Source of the DNA: DASQFQ01 sp963802905
Lineage (GTDB): Bacteria > Actinomycetota > Thermoleophilia > Solirubrobacterales > Solirubrobacteraceae
Assembly (NCBI GenBank): GCA_963802905.1
Contig: CAWDKH010000004.1
Coordinates: forward strand, 186,001-250,000
DNA: 64,000 nt
Direction of reading: 5' to 3'
Part shown: positions 18,355-27,827 of the stretch, piece by piece
Layout: every line of letters starts with the position of its first letter
Numbering within the stretch: the stretch's first letter is position 1
Translations under genes and position numbers: made by a program
Notes under the pieces: model-generated
The model's database searches: none
The model's input: the letters and a program-made list of their open reading frames with translations, nothing else
What the model was told of the DNA's origin: nothing

Positions 18355-19872
18355 ATGTGGATGTTTGCGACACTACACCCGATTCAGGGGTGCGATCCTG
18401 CGGCCGCCATTCGACGCCATCGCCACCTTGTCGCGCTGATCGCGCTCACCATCGTCGCCGCTGGGCTGCGCGCGGCCACGATCGAGGCGCAGTCGTTCTG
18501 GGACGACGAGCTGTTCACCGTCTGGCTGGTTCGCTTGGACTTCGGGGACATGGTGCGCGCCTGGTGGGACAGCGAGGCGACGCCGCCCGTGTACTACGCG
18601 GCCACCTGGCTGTGGAGCCAGGTCTTCGGCTCCGGCGAGACCGGGTTGCGATCGCTGTCCGTCGTGGCGGGCACCGCGGCCGTGCCGCTCGTCTACCTCG
18701 TCGGCAGTCGCTTCGCCTCGGTTCGCGCCGGCCTGGCAGCGGCGGCGCTCGTCACCTTCAACCCGTTCCTCGTGTGGTACGGAATCGAGGCGCGCTCCTA
18801 TGCGTTCCTCGTGCCGCTGGTTGCGCTCGGGCTGCTCGTCTTCCTAGCGGCGCTGACGACGCCCTCGAGGCGCAACCTGGTCGGTTGGGCGCTGGTGTCG
18901 GCGCTCTCACTGGCGACGCACTACTTCGCCTTCTTCGTGATCGCGCCCCAGGCGGCGTGGCTCCTGTTGGCGGTCCCGCGCGAGCGCCGGCGGGCCGTGC
19001 TCGCGGCGATCGCCGCCCCTGCGGTGACCGGCGCTGCGGTGCTGCCGATCCTCCTGCACACGCTGGAGACCGACCCGGACCCCGGTGGCTTCACCGGCAC
19101 GTCGCTCGCCGCGCGGACCGCGGCCGTGCCGAAGAACTTCCTCGTCGGCTATCAGCTCCCGGCCGAGCTCCTGCTGTCGGTGCTGAGCGCGTTGCTGGCC
19201 CTCGGGCTGGCCGTCGTGGTCGTGTTCCGCGCCCGGGGAGCGGAGCGCCGGACCGCGGCGGTCTGCGCCGGGCTGGCCGCGCTCGCTGTCGGCGTCCCGC
19301 TCCTGCTCGCGCTCGCGGGCCAGGACTACCTCTCGAGCCGGAACGTGATCGCCGCGCTGATGCCCGCGCTCGTGGTCGCCGGGGTCGGCGTCGCGGCCGC
19401 CCGCGCCGGCCTGGCCGCCGGGCTCGCGCTGTGCGCGGTCTGGCTCGTCGTCGTGGCCGGGGTCGCCGCGGATTCGCGTTACCAGCGCAAGGACTGGCGG
19501 GGTGCGCAGCGCGCGCTCGGGCCGGTGGTCGAGGACCGCGTGCTCGTCTTCTCGCCGGGCTTCGTCAACCCCGAACCGTTCCGCGCCTACTTCCGGCGCG
19601 GCGAGCTGATGGAGAGCCCGGTGGCGACGCGCGAGATCGCGGTCGTAGCACTCGCCGCGGTGGGGCGCTTCACGACCGGGACGCCGGCGCCGCCGCGCAC
19701 GCCGATCGCGCCGGCGCCCGCCGGCTTCCGGCTCGTCGAGCGACGCGAAGCTGACACGTACACGCTCCTGCGCTACCGCGCGCCACGGCCGGTCGCGGTG
19801 ACCCGCGAGACGGCCGACCGTCTGGCGTTCACGGCCGAGGAGCACGCGGTCGTGACGCAGCGCCCGCGCTGA
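18355..19872 (+). CDS. GT39-like polyprenyl-sugar glycosyltransferase (membrane)
   Basis: About 505 residues from ATG 18355 (another ATG lies at 18361). It has about 10-12 membrane segments. The first luminal loop has IEAQSFWDDELFTVW, where the acidic pair matches the DE motif of PMT/ArnT-type enzymes, followed by SEATPPVYY and a later ARSYAFL. Such enzymes use polyprenyl-phosphate sugars to glycosylate proteins or lipids on the outer face. It is divergent from the RTX gene with only 34 bp between starts. Confidence 0.8.
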   Translation: MWMFATLHPIQGCDPAAAIRRHRHLVALIALTIVAAGLRAATIEAQSFWDDELFTVWLVRLDFGDMVRAWWDSEATPPVYYAATWLWSQVFGSGETGLRSLSVVAGTAAVPLVYLVGSRFASVRAGLAAAALVTFNPFLVWYGIEARSYAFLVPLVALGLLVFLAALTTPSRRNLVGWALVSALSLATHYFAFFVIAPQAAWLLLAVPRERRRAVLAAIAAPAVTGAAVLPILLHTLETDPDPGGFTGTSLAARTAAVPKNFLVGYQLPAELLLSVLSALLALGLAVVVVFRARGAERRTAAVCAGLAALAVGVPLLLALAGQDYLSSRNVIAALMPALVVAGVGVAAARAGLAAGLALCAVWLVVVAGVAADSRYQRKDWRGAQRALGPVVEDRVLVFSPGFVNPEPFRAYFRRGELMESPVATREIAVVALAAVGRFTTGTPAPPRTPIAPAPAGFRLVERREADTYTLLRYRAPRPVAVTRETADRLAFTAEEHAVVTQRPR

Positions 19873-19885
19873 CCCGGAGCCGCGC

Positions 19886-20662
19886 TCAGGGGCGCCCGGG
19901 GAGCCGCCAGCGCGCGTGCCGAGCGCGCTCCGGCGGGGGCTGCGGCAGCGGCTCGCCGGCCGCGATCGCCGCGGGTGCGTCCGTGACCATCCAGCGGGCG
20001 CGCAGCGGCGCGATCCGCTCGGCCGCCTCGACGCCCGCGAGCAGCCCGGGGCGCGGGACGTGGCCGCCGTGCGCGTCGGAGGCGATCACGTGCGCGAGCC
20101 CCTCGCGCACGAGGTCCTGCGCCAGCCGCCGCGAGCGCGACCCGCGCCGGGTCGACGCCAGCGCGGAGGCCGTGACCTGGAGGAGCGTGCCGCGCTCGAC
20201 CAGCGCCGCCAGGCGGCGGTGGTCGCGCTGGAACGTCTGGTTGCGCTCTGGGTGCGCCAGCAGCACGCGGTAGTCGTGGATGCTGAGCTGGAAGAGCATG
20301 TCCTCGAAGCGCTCGGGCAGCTCGCCGTAGGGCGTCTCGACGAGCAGGTCGTGACCGCGCTGGCCGAACGAGACCGTTCGCAGCGTCTCCGCGTCCGCCT
20401 GGTGGGCCCAGTGGAGGTCGACCTCGCCGCCTGCGATCAGCTCGATCCGCAGGCCGGCGTCCGCGGCGGCGACGGCCAGCTCGCGCACGCGCTCGCCGAG
20501 CTCGCCAGGCCGGACCTCGGGGTGATCGGCACGCAGGTGCGGCGTCGCCGCAAGCGCGGTGATCCCCTCCTCGACCGCGGAGGCGAGCAGCGCGAGCGAG
20601 CCGGCCATGTCCGCGGGACCGTCGTCGATGCCCGGCAGCGCATGCGTATGAAGGTCGATCAC
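19886..20662 (-). CDS. CpsB/CapC-type Mn-dependent tyrosine-protein phosphatase
   Basis: About 258 residues from GTG 20662, which gives the family's usual opening VIDLHTHALPGIDDGPADM; GTG 20677 adds five residues. The PHP-type metal motifs are all present: DLHTH, ATPHLRADHPE, HPERNQ and the late ASDAHGGHVPRPG. It dephosphorylates the tyrosine tail of the polysaccharide co-polymerase/BY-kinase, here most likely the protein at 29.2-30.6 kb. It is divergent from the following flippase with about 21 bp between starts. Confidence 0.88.
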   Translation of the reverse strand: MIDLHTHALPGIDDGPADMAGSLALLASAVEEGITALAATPHLRADHPEVRPGELGERVRELAVAAADAGLRIELIAGGEVDLHWAHQADAETLRTVSFGQRGHDLLVETPYGELPERFEDMLFQLSIHDYRVLLAHPERNQTFQRDHRRLAALVERGTLLQVTASALASTRRGSRSRRLAQDLVREGLAHVIASDAHGGHVPRPGLLAGVEAAERIAPLRARWMVTDAPAAIAAGEPLPQPPPERARHARWRLPGRP

Positions 20663-20683
20663 GGCCGCTATCTTCACACCTGC

Positions 20684-22198
20684 ATGAGCGGGATCGCCCC
20701 TGAGGCGCCGGCCGGCATCGCCCGCCAGGGTGTGATCCGCAACACGGCGTACGGCTTCGCGTTCCAGGTGCTCGGCGCGGTGCTGGCCGCCATCACGACA
20801 GTGTTCCTGGCCCGCGCGCTGGGGCCTGGGGACTTCGGCACCTACGCGCTCGCGATGTCGGCCGGCGCGCTGCTCGCACTGCCCGCCGACCTCGGGATCT
20901 CGCCCTCGGCGCAGCGCTTCGCGGCCGAGCACACCCACGACCGCCGGGCGGTGGCGGCGGTGCTGGGCGACGCGTTCCGCCTCAAGCTCGCGATCGCGAC
21001 CCCGGTGGCGATTGCGCTGGCCCTCGCCGCTGGGCCGATCGCGGACGCCTTCGACAACCCCGACCTGGCGTGGCCGCTGCGCGCCGCGGCGCTCGCGCTG
21101 TTCTTCGAGAGCTTCACGATGCTCTCGACCGGCGCCTTCGTCGCGCTCGGGCGCGTGATCTACAACGTCCGCCTGCTGCCGCTCTCGCTGGTGGCACTGG
21201 TGCTGACCGTGGTGCTCGTGCTCGAGGGCGGCGGCGCGACCGCCGCGATCGTGGCGCGCGCCGTCGGGCTCGCGCTCACCGCGGTCGCCGGCGGCTGGTT
21301 GCTGTGGCATCTCGTCGGGCGGCCCGAGACCCGCCTGCGGGGCGGCTCGCGGACATGGCGGCGTCGGATCGCCGGCTACGCGGGTCCGGTGGTGCTCGTC
21401 GACAGCGCGTTCGCGGTGTTCAGCCAGCTCGACGTCTTGCTGATCGGCGCGCTGCTCGGCTCGCTGGAGGCCGGCCTGTTCCTGGCCGCGCTGCGGATCG
21501 TGACGTTCCTGCACTACCCCGGCTACGCGCTCGCGTCGGCCGTCGCTCCGCGGCTCGCGGCGCTCGATCGCGACCCGGCCGCGGGCCGGGCGTTCACGTC
21601 GGGCCTGCGCCTGGCGGTCCTCGTGCAGTGCGGCCTGGCCGCCGTGCTCGTCCCGTGGGCGGTACCGATCACCTCGCTCGTGCTCGGCCCCGACTATGCG
21701 GATTCGGCCGACGTCCTGCGGGCATTCGCGCCGTTCGTCGTGCTGTCCGGCATCGCCCCGATCGTCGGCCTCGGCGCCAACTACCTCGGGGAGGCACGGA
21801 GCCGGCTGCCGATCACGATCGCGGCGGTCGCGCTCAACCTCGTGGTCGATCTCGCGCTGATCCGGGAGATCGGCATCGTGGCCGGGGCGCTGGGGAGCAC
21901 CTTGGCGTACCTGGTGTACGTCCCCGCGCACCTGCGGATCTGCCGCCGCCGGGTCGGCTTCTCGCTCCAGCCGTTCACGCTGACCCTGCTGCGCGCGCTC
22001 GCCGCGGCGATCGCGATGGCCGGCGTCCTCGCCCTGTTCGGCACCACTGAGCTCTCCGCGCTGGAGTGGGTGTTCGGCAGCCTCGCCGGCGGCGCCGTCT
22101 ACATGGGCATGCTGCTGGTCACCCGGGAGATCGACGTCGCGGAGCTCCGCCGCGTCTGGGCGCGGCTCGCGGCCGTCGCGGCGCGCCCCGCCGCCTAG
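20684..22198 (+). CDS. Oligosaccharide flippase, Wzx/MOP family (second copy)
   Basis: A 504-residue protein with about 12-14 membrane helices. It opens with GVIRNTAYGFAFQVLGAVLAAITTVFLARALGP and has DFGTYALAMS and FSQLDVLLIGALLG, typical of the polysaccharide-synthesis/oligosaccharide flippase group. ATG 20684 is the first sensible start; upstream frame is shadow of cpsB. It differs clearly from the flippase at 12.7 kb, so the region has two exporters. The stop overlaps the convergent methyltransferase by 4 bp. Confidence 0.87.
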   Translation: MSGIAPEAPAGIARQGVIRNTAYGFAFQVLGAVLAAITTVFLARALGPGDFGTYALAMSAGALLALPADLGISPSAQRFAAEHTHDRRAVAAVLGDAFRLKLAIATPVAIALALAAGPIADAFDNPDLAWPLRAAALALFFESFTMLSTGAFVALGRVIYNVRLLPLSLVALVLTVVLVLEGGGATAAIVARAVGLALTAVAGGWLLWHLVGRPETRLRGGSRTWRRRIAGYAGPVVLVDSAFAVFSQLDVLLIGALLGSLEAGLFLAALRIVTFLHYPGYALASAVAPRLAALDRDPAAGRAFTSGLRLAVLVQCGLAAVLVPWAVPITSLVLGPDYADSADVLRAFAPFVVLSGIAPIVGLGANYLGEARSRLPITIAAVALNLVVDLALIREIGIVAGALGSTLAYLVYVPAHLRICRRRVGFSLQPFTLTLLRALAAAIAMAGVLALFGTTELSALEWVFGSLAGGAVYMGMLLVTREIDVAELRRVWARLAAVAARPAA

Positions 22199-22974
22199 CG
22201 CTCGCGCAGCTCGACGGCCGTGAACGCGAGTCGCTGGAAGACGCGCTGGAGCAGCGGCTGCAGTGGCCGCGCGCGCAGGACGTGGCGCAGCCCGGGACGT
22301 CCTGCGGCGCGAAACCGGGCATAGTCGAGCTCACGATGCACCACGAGATGGTCTTTCGAGAGCAGCCGGCCGATCTCGGCGTTCGAGCGGTAGAAGCAGT
22401 AGCGGTCGATCCAGTCGAGCTTCCAGCGCGTCCACTCGCGCGGGTCCGGCCGCTCGTCCTTGTGCTTGCCGAAGCCGGCGCGGCGCAGGGCGTAGGTGTA
22501 GGCGAAGCGGAGGCGCCCGGGCGGGAGCCGGTGGGCGAGCGGGATGCCGATATGGCCCTCGCGCAGCCCGTCACGGGTGGGGAAATGGTGGTAGGAGACG
22601 CCCCCGGGTGCGAGCACGCGGTCGATCTCGGCGACCGCGCGCTCGAGCTGCTCAATATGCTCGAAGACTTGGTCGGAGATGACCAGATCGAAGCTCCGAT
22701 CCTCGAACGGCAGCCGGCCTTCCTGGTCGATGTGGCGGATCACCTGCTCCCGCAGCAGGCGCTGCAGCCGCTCGTCGTCCCAGTCCGCGCCGCCGTAGAA
22801 GACGTCGGCCCCGCTGGCCTCGACGCCGCGCTTGCGCAGCAGCGCGACCACCTCGCCGGATCCGCAGCCGAAGTCGAGCACCCGCAGCCCTCCGCCCGCG
22901 CCGCCGCGGCGCAGGACGTAGTGGACGAACCAGCTGCGGTTCACGCCCGCGGCATCGAGCTCCGGGTCGGTCAT
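22195..22974 (-). CDS. Class I SAM-dependent methyltransferase
   Basis: A 259-residue methyltransferase: VLDFGCGSGEVVALLRKRG (motif I), ADVFYGG, FDLVISDQVFEHIEQ and IDRVLAPGGVSYHHFPTRD. The family includes sugar- and lipid-modifying enzymes; a glycan O-methyltransferase would fit the locus. The ATG start is 20 bp from the divergent GT4 gene. Confidence 0.8.
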   Translation of the reverse strand: MTDPELDAAGVNRSWFVHYVLRRGGAGGGLRVLDFGCGSGEVVALLRKRGVEASGADVFYGGADWDDERLQRLLREQVIRHIDQEGRLPFEDRSFDLVISDQVFEHIEQLERAVAEIDRVLAPGGVSYHHFPTRDGLREGHIGIPLAHRLPPGRLRFAYTYALRRAGFGKHKDERPDPREWTRWKLDWIDRYCFYRSNAEIGRLLSKDHLVVHRELDYARFRAAGRPGLRHVLRARPLQPLLQRVFQRLAFTAVELRER

Positions 22975-22994
22975 CGGGCGGGGACTGTAACCGC

Positions 22995-24134
22995 GTGAGA
23001 CTGATCCATCTTGCGGACTACGGCGGCTCGCACTCAGGCTCGCTGGTGCCCATGCTCCGTGCCGCCTGCACGGCCGGGCAGCGAGAAGGCTGGGAGGTCG
23101 AGCTGCTGCTGTCGGACATCGCCCGCGGCCGTTCGTGGCTGCCGGCGCTGGAGGACGCCGGGATCCCCGTGCACTTCGCGCCGGTGGACACCCGGGCGAA
23201 CGCGCAGGCTGCGATCGCGGCGCACCTGGAGCGGATCGAGGGCCCGGTCATCCTCCACTCCCACTTCTCGTCGTTCGACGTCCCGATGGTGCGGGCCGCC
23301 GCCGGCCGGCCGCAGACCGGGCTCTGGTGGCACCTGCACAGCTACCTCTCACGGGAGCCCGTCGTCCGCCTCCGCAACACGGCACGGTTCCTGGTCTACG
23401 GTCGCCGCGTCCACGAGATCCTCTGCGTCGCCCCGCACCTGGTGCAGGAGGCACGCAATCGGCTCGCGCCCCCTGGGCGGCTGCACCATTTCCCGAACGC
23501 GATCAACACCAGTCGATTCCCGCTGGTCACCCCGCAGGAGCGCGCTGCCGCGCGCCAGGAGCTGGGTCTGCGCCCCGACGCGCGCGTCGTGTTGCATCTC
23601 AGCTGGGACTGGCATCTCAAGGGCGGCGACATCTTCCTCGGCGCGGTCGCTCGGTTGGCAGACCGGGACAACCTGACCTTCCTCACGCTCGGCGGCGGCG
23701 ACATCGCCGCCGTCGCGGTCGCCGCCGCGGGACTGAGCGACCGCGTGCGCGTGCTCGACCCGGTCGACGACGCACGCGGCCTCTACGCCGCGGCCGACGT
23801 GCTCGTCAGCCCGAGCCGTGACGAGGGCATGCCGTTCTCGATGATCGAGGCGTTGTCGCGAGGGATCGGCGTGGTGGCGTCGGCGATCCCGGGCCAGCTC
23901 TATGTCGGCCGCGACCTCGGCGCGGTGCGCTTCACGCCGCTCGACCCGGGCGCTCTCGCCGACGGCGTGGCGGACCTGCTGGCGCGTGACGCGGCGACGG
24001 TCGAGGCCGACGCCGACGCCGCCCACCGGCGGATCGCGGGCAGCATGGACCTGGAGGACTGGTCGCGGCGGCTGATCGACCGCTATCGCCGGCGCGCTCA
24101 AGTCCTGCCTCCGGACGACCGATCACCTTCATGA
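22995..24134 (+). CDS. GT4-type (GT-B) glycosyltransferase
   Basis: A 379-residue protein from GTG 22995. The N-domain opens MRLIHLADYGGSHSGSLVPML and carries ILHSHFSSFD. The C-domain has the donor-binding core: RVVLHLSWDWHLKGGD, LTLGGGD and the EX7E-type motif PSRDEGMPFSMIEALSRGIGVVAS. It is intact, unlike the GT4 genes further on. It should add a sugar to the lipid-linked repeat unit. The riboswitch begins ~20 bp after its stop. Confidence 0.85.
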   Translation: MRLIHLADYGGSHSGSLVPMLRAACTAGQREGWEVELLLSDIARGRSWLPALEDAGIPVHFAPVDTRANAQAAIAAHLERIEGPVILHSHFSSFDVPMVRAAAGRPQTGLWWHLHSYLSREPVVRLRNTARFLVYGRRVHEILCVAPHLVQEARNRLAPPGRLHHFPNAINTSRFPLVTPQERAAARQELGLRPDARVVLHLSWDWHLKGGDIFLGAVARLADRDNLTFLTLGGGDIAAVAVAAAGLSDRVRVLDPVDDARGLYAAADVLVSPSRDEGMPFSMIEALSRGIGVVASAIPGQLYVGRDLGAVRFTPLDPGALADGVADLLARDAATVEADADAAHRRIAGSMDLEDWSRRLIDRYRRRAQVLPPDDRSPS

Positions 24135-24154
24135 GCCGGAAGTTCGGCGAACGT

Positions 24155-24232
24155 CGCATCGACAAAGGCAAACCCGTCGCAAGGCGGGGACGCAAAGTCA
24201 CGGGGCCCTCGGGGTCGGCCGGGCTGCCGAAA
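24155..24232 (+). promoter_or_regulatory. Cyclic di-GMP-I (GEMM-I) riboswitch
   Basis: The conserved GEMM-I core is visible in order. AAAGGCAAACC comes first. A P2 hairpin CCCGTC-GCAA-GGCGGG with a GNRA loop follows, then GGGGACGCAAAGTCACGGGG, and a P3 arm closing GGCCGGGCTGCCGA with its tetraloop-receptor-like side. These match the class's invariant GGCAAACC, GGGACGCAAAG and GCCGGGxUGCCGA elements. The aptamer ends about 15 bases before the GTG of the glycoside-hydrolase-like gene, so control of its translation or early termination is likely. Ends are approximate. Confidence 0.88.
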
Positions 24233-24246
24233 GGGGTGTTCCACGG

Positions 24247-25682
24247 GTGTTCAGGTGGGTTCGCAGCGCTGCTCCTCGTGGGAGTCGCCGCGTTGACGCT
24301 GCCGCGCCGCCGCGGTCGCCAAGCCGGTGGCCGGCCAGGCGCGCATCGCGATCGACTGGGACGCGCACAACGCCGACTTCTCCCGCACCGCCGAGCGCGA
24401 CGACGTCGTCGTCCTGCACGAGTGGGAGAAGGACCGGCTGCGCGCGCTGAAGGCCGCCAACCCGCGCATCACGGTGCTGATGTACAAGAACCTCAGCTCG
24501 ATGACGGCCGCCGAGTTCGGCAACGCCGGCACCGGCATCTCCACCCAGGAGGCCGCGGGCCACCCCGAGTGGTACCTGCTGAACACGAGCGGCAAGCGCT
24601 TCACCTTCAACGACTACGACTACCTGTGGGCGGCCGACATCGGCAACCGCGACTACCAGGTCCGCTGGGCCGCCAACGTGGCCGCCAAGCTGAAGGCGGA
24701 CCCGTGGGACGGCGTCTTCGTCGACGACACCAACCCGACGATGGAGTACCACTACAACCCGTCGGCGCGGTGGCAAAGTACCCGACCGACGCCGCCTACA
24801 GCGCCGCCACCGGCTCCGCGCTCGCCGCTCATCGGCCCGCGGTTGCGCGCGCAGGGCAAGCTCGTGGTCGCCAACTTCGGCTCCTGGCGCGGTCTTCCGC
24901 AGCGCCGTCACGCCCTGGCTCAAGTACGTCTCCGGCGGCATGGAGGAGCACTTCACGAAGTACGGCGAATCGCCGGGCGAGGGCTACTTCACCGGCACCG
25001 ACTGGGACAACCTGCTCGGCCTCCTCAAGGAGACCCAGGCCACCGGGAAGCTGTTCCTCGGCATCTCGCACTCGAACCGCACCGACCGCGCCGCGGCCCG
25101 CTACGGCTGGGCGACGATGCTGCTCGCCGCGAACGGCTCTGCCTCGTTCGCGCTGCACGAGGACTACACCAGCGAGACCTGGTTCCCCGAGTACGGCTAC
25201 GACCTCGGCGCGCCCCGCGGCAAGGAGACCGAGCTGGCCGGCGGAATCCACCGGCGCGCGTTCGAGCGCGGCCTCGTGCTCGTCAACCCGACCAAGGCGA
25301 GCGTGGCCGTGCGGTTCGGCGGTCGCTACCGCGGCTCCGGCCTGCGCGCCGCGCGCTCGCACCGTGATGCGCCCGCACACGGGCCTCGTGCTGCTCGCGG
25401 TCAATCCGAAGCGCTCGCGCGAGGCGAGCAGCAAGCCCCACCGCCGCCGCGTCGCCCGTCGCTCAGTGCGCGTTCGCGTCGCTTGCCACGTCACGGCCGC
25501 CCGTGCCGGCGGGCGATCACCGTCGCGGTCCGCTGCACAGGGCCGGCGCGCTCGTGGTCGGTCACCGCCGCGTCGCAAGCTGCATCGCACCGCCCGCGTG
25601 CGCGTCCGCATCGAGCGCCAAGGGCCATGCGGCGCTCAAGCGCGGACGCCACCTCAAGATCGTCGTCCGCGCGCGCCGCTGA
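24247..25682 (+). pseudogene. Secreted glycoside-hydrolase-like (GHL15-type) protein; many frameshifts
   Basis: Reading from GTG 24247, the pieces VFRWVR, AALLLVGVAALTLP and AVAKPVAGQARIAIDWDAHN lie in successive frames and together form a signal peptide and mature start. A TIM-barrel-like domain follows with ITVLMYKNLSSM, PWDGVFVDDTNPTMEY, KLVVANFGSW, GGMEEHFTKYGE, FLGISHSNRTDR and MLLAANGSASFALHE. The FVDD motif is typical of the hypothetical glycosyl hydrolase family 15/GH114-like groups. The basic tail ends HLKIVVRARR at 25682. At least six frame changes occur. It may trim or degrade the exported polymer under riboswitch control. Confidence 0.6.
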
Positions 25683-26748
25683 GCTCGCGGTACAGCCCCT
25701 CGTAGCCGCTCGAGCATCGCCGCCGCCGAATGCTGCGCGGCGACGTGCTCGCGCCCCTCGCCTGCCGAGCTCGGCGCGCCGCTCAGGCTCGGCGAGCAGC
25801 GCGAGGATCGCCGTCGGCCAGCGCCGTCCGCCGGGACGACGGTCACCGGCAGCGTCGCGCATGCCCTCGACGGGCGTGCTGAGCACCGGCGTCCCTGCCG
25901 CCAGCGCTTCGAGCGCCACGAGCGGCAGCCCTTCCCAGTCCGAGGAGAACACGACGAGGTCGGCGCGCGCGAGCAGCGCCTGGACGTCGTGGCGGACGCC
26001 GGTGAGCGTCACGACCGTCGAGGCCGAGCGCGCGCCTGCGCCTCGAGCTCAGCTCGCAGCGGCCCGTCGCCGACGAGGAGGAAGCGCACGTCCGGCCGCG
26101 TCTGCCGCCACGCGCGCGGCGGCGGCGAGGAAGCGCGCGTGGTTCTTCTGCGCGACGAGGCGGCCGACCGCGATCACCACCGGTGCGCCGCCCAGGCCCA
26201 GCTCCGCGTCGAGCGCGGCGAGCTCCGCCGCCGCGGGCGGCGTCGGCACCGCGACGCTGTTGGGCACCACCCGCAGTCGCGCTGCCGGCAGCCCAGCCTC
26301 GCGCAGCCCCGCCGCGAGGTCCGCCGATACGCAGGTCACGAGCGTCGGCGCCGCGCAGCAGCAGCGGCGGCGGCCCGGTACTCGTCGTGCCGCACGCCGT
26401 GGAACGTCGCGAGCACCGGCGGGCGGCGCGGCCCGCGGCCGAGCCGCCGACGCCGAGCGCCGCCAGCGCGGAGACGCGCGGGTTATGCGCGTGCACCACG
26501 TGCGGGCGGACGCGCCGCATCGCGGTCGCGAGGCTCGCACACCGCCTCGGCGACGCCGGCCGGCGAGCGCCCGCGGTCGGCCACGACGACCGTTCTAGCG
26601 GCGCGCCGTCGAGCTCGGGCTCGAGCGCGCCCGCCGGACCCCACAGCGTCACCTCGTGCCCGCGCTCCGGCAGCGCCCGCGCGAGCGTGATCACGACCCG
26701 CTCAGCGCCGCCGACGTCGGTGCCCGGCGTGGCGAGGAGGACCTTCAC
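25654..26748 (-). pseudogene. GT4-type glycosyltransferase, several frameshifts
   Basis: It begins MKVLLATPGTDVGGAERVVITLARALPERGHEV, a textbook GT4 N-terminus. The C-domain pieces appear in other frames: VTCVSADLAAGLREAGLP, PVVIAVGRLVAQKNHARFL, DLVVFSSDWEGLPLVALEALAAGTPVLST and a corrected C-terminus LERYEGLYRELSG ending at 25654. All catalytic parts are present but not in one frame. The ATG overlaps the stop of the upstream GT4 gene (ATGA). The end overlaps the convergent GH-like gene by 29 bp. Confidence 0.65.
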
Positions 26749-27827
26749 CGCGCGAGCAGGTCCTCGTAGAGCGCGAGCGTGCGCTCGACCATCGCGTCGG
26801 CGCGCCGCCGGTGCGCTCGACGTGGCGCGCGCGCGGCCGCGGCCTGGGCGTCCGCGAGCGCCGGGTCGTCGAGCAGGCGGGCGATCGCTGCCGCCAGCGC
26901 CGCCGGGTCGCCGGGCGCGACGAGCTGGCCGGCACCCTCGGGGACGAGCTCCGGCACGCCGCCCACGCGCGTGGCCACCACGGGCACGCCGGCCGCCATC
27001 GCCTCCAGCAGCGCGAGCGGCGCGTTCTCCATGTACGAGGACAGCACCAGCACGGCGAGCCGGGCGAGCGCGTCGCGGGCCGGCACCTGGCCGGGGAAGC
27101 TGACCGCGCCGTCCAGCCCGAGCGCGCGCGCACGCTCGCGCAGGGCCGCAGCCCCGCAGCCCTCGCCGAACAGCGCGAAGCGCGCCTCCGGGTGCGTGGC
27201 CAGCAGCGCCTTCGCGGCGTCGAGGAAGACGTCGAGGCCCTTCGACCGGATGCGAAGCTCGTGAGCGTCCCGACCAGCGCGCCGCGCTCGCTCAGCAGCT
27301 CGCCGAGCGGCACGCCGTTGGGGATCACCGTGATCCGCTCCGCCGGCCACCCGAGCCGCGTGACGAGCTCGCCGCTCGACCGCCCGCGAGACCGTGACCA
27401 CCGCGCCGCCGCGGCGCGCCAGCAGCGAGTCGATGCCGCGGTAGGCGAGCTGCGCGCGCAGCCCGGGCCGCGCGCTCCCGACGGGCGGCGGCAGGTAGGG
27501 CTCGGGCACGCCGTGGACGGTGTAGACGCGGACCGCGCCGGCGGGCGGCAGCAGGCCGGTCCACAGTCCGGCGCGGCGGTCCTGGGCGTGGACGACGTCG
27601 ACCCCGGCGAGCGCCCGCCGCACCCGGCGCGCGCCGCCCACGTCGAGCTGGTGGCGGAGCGGGATCGCCGCCGCGCGGGCGCCGGCCGCGGCGAGCCGAG
27701 CCGCGACCTCGGCCGTCGCGCACACGGCGGTCACCTCGACGCCGCGCGCGGCGAGCCCGCCCGCGAGCGTCACGGTGTGCTCCACGGGACCGCCTCGCTC
27801 GAGGGTGCTGAGCAGCCCGACCTTCAT
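26745..27827 (-). CDS. GT4-type glycosyltransferase; compensating frameshifts in the middle
   Basis: The frame is open from ATG 27827 (MKVGLLSTLERGGPVEH) to 26745. N-domain: GVDVVHAQDRRAGLWTG and VYTVHGVPEPYLPPP. C-domain: ARFALFGEGCG and the EX7E-type SSYMENAPLALLEAMAAGVPVVATRVGG. Between about 27245 and 27395 the normal sequence (ITVIPNGVPLGELLSERGALVGTLTSF) lies in another frame, so an extra and a missing base seem to cancel. The ATG overlaps the stop of the polymerase gene, so the operon is translationally coupled. Confidence 0.75.
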   Translation of the reverse strand: MKVGLLSTLERGGPVEHTVTLAGGLAARGVEVTAVCATAEVAARLAAAGARAAAIPLRHQLDVGGARRVRRALAGVDVVHAQDRRAGLWTGLLPPAGAVRVYTVHGVPEPYLPPPVGSARPGLRAQLAYRGIDSLLARRGGAVVTVSRAVERRARHAARVAGGADHGDPQRRAARRAAERARRAGRDAHELRIRSKGLDVFLDAAKALLATHPEARFALFGEGCGAAALRERARALGLDGAVSFPGQVPARDALARLAVLVLSSYMENAPLALLEAMAAGVPVVATRVGGVPELVPEGAGQLVAPGDPAALAAAIARLLDDPALADAQAAAARAPRRAHRRRADAMVERTLALYEDLLAR

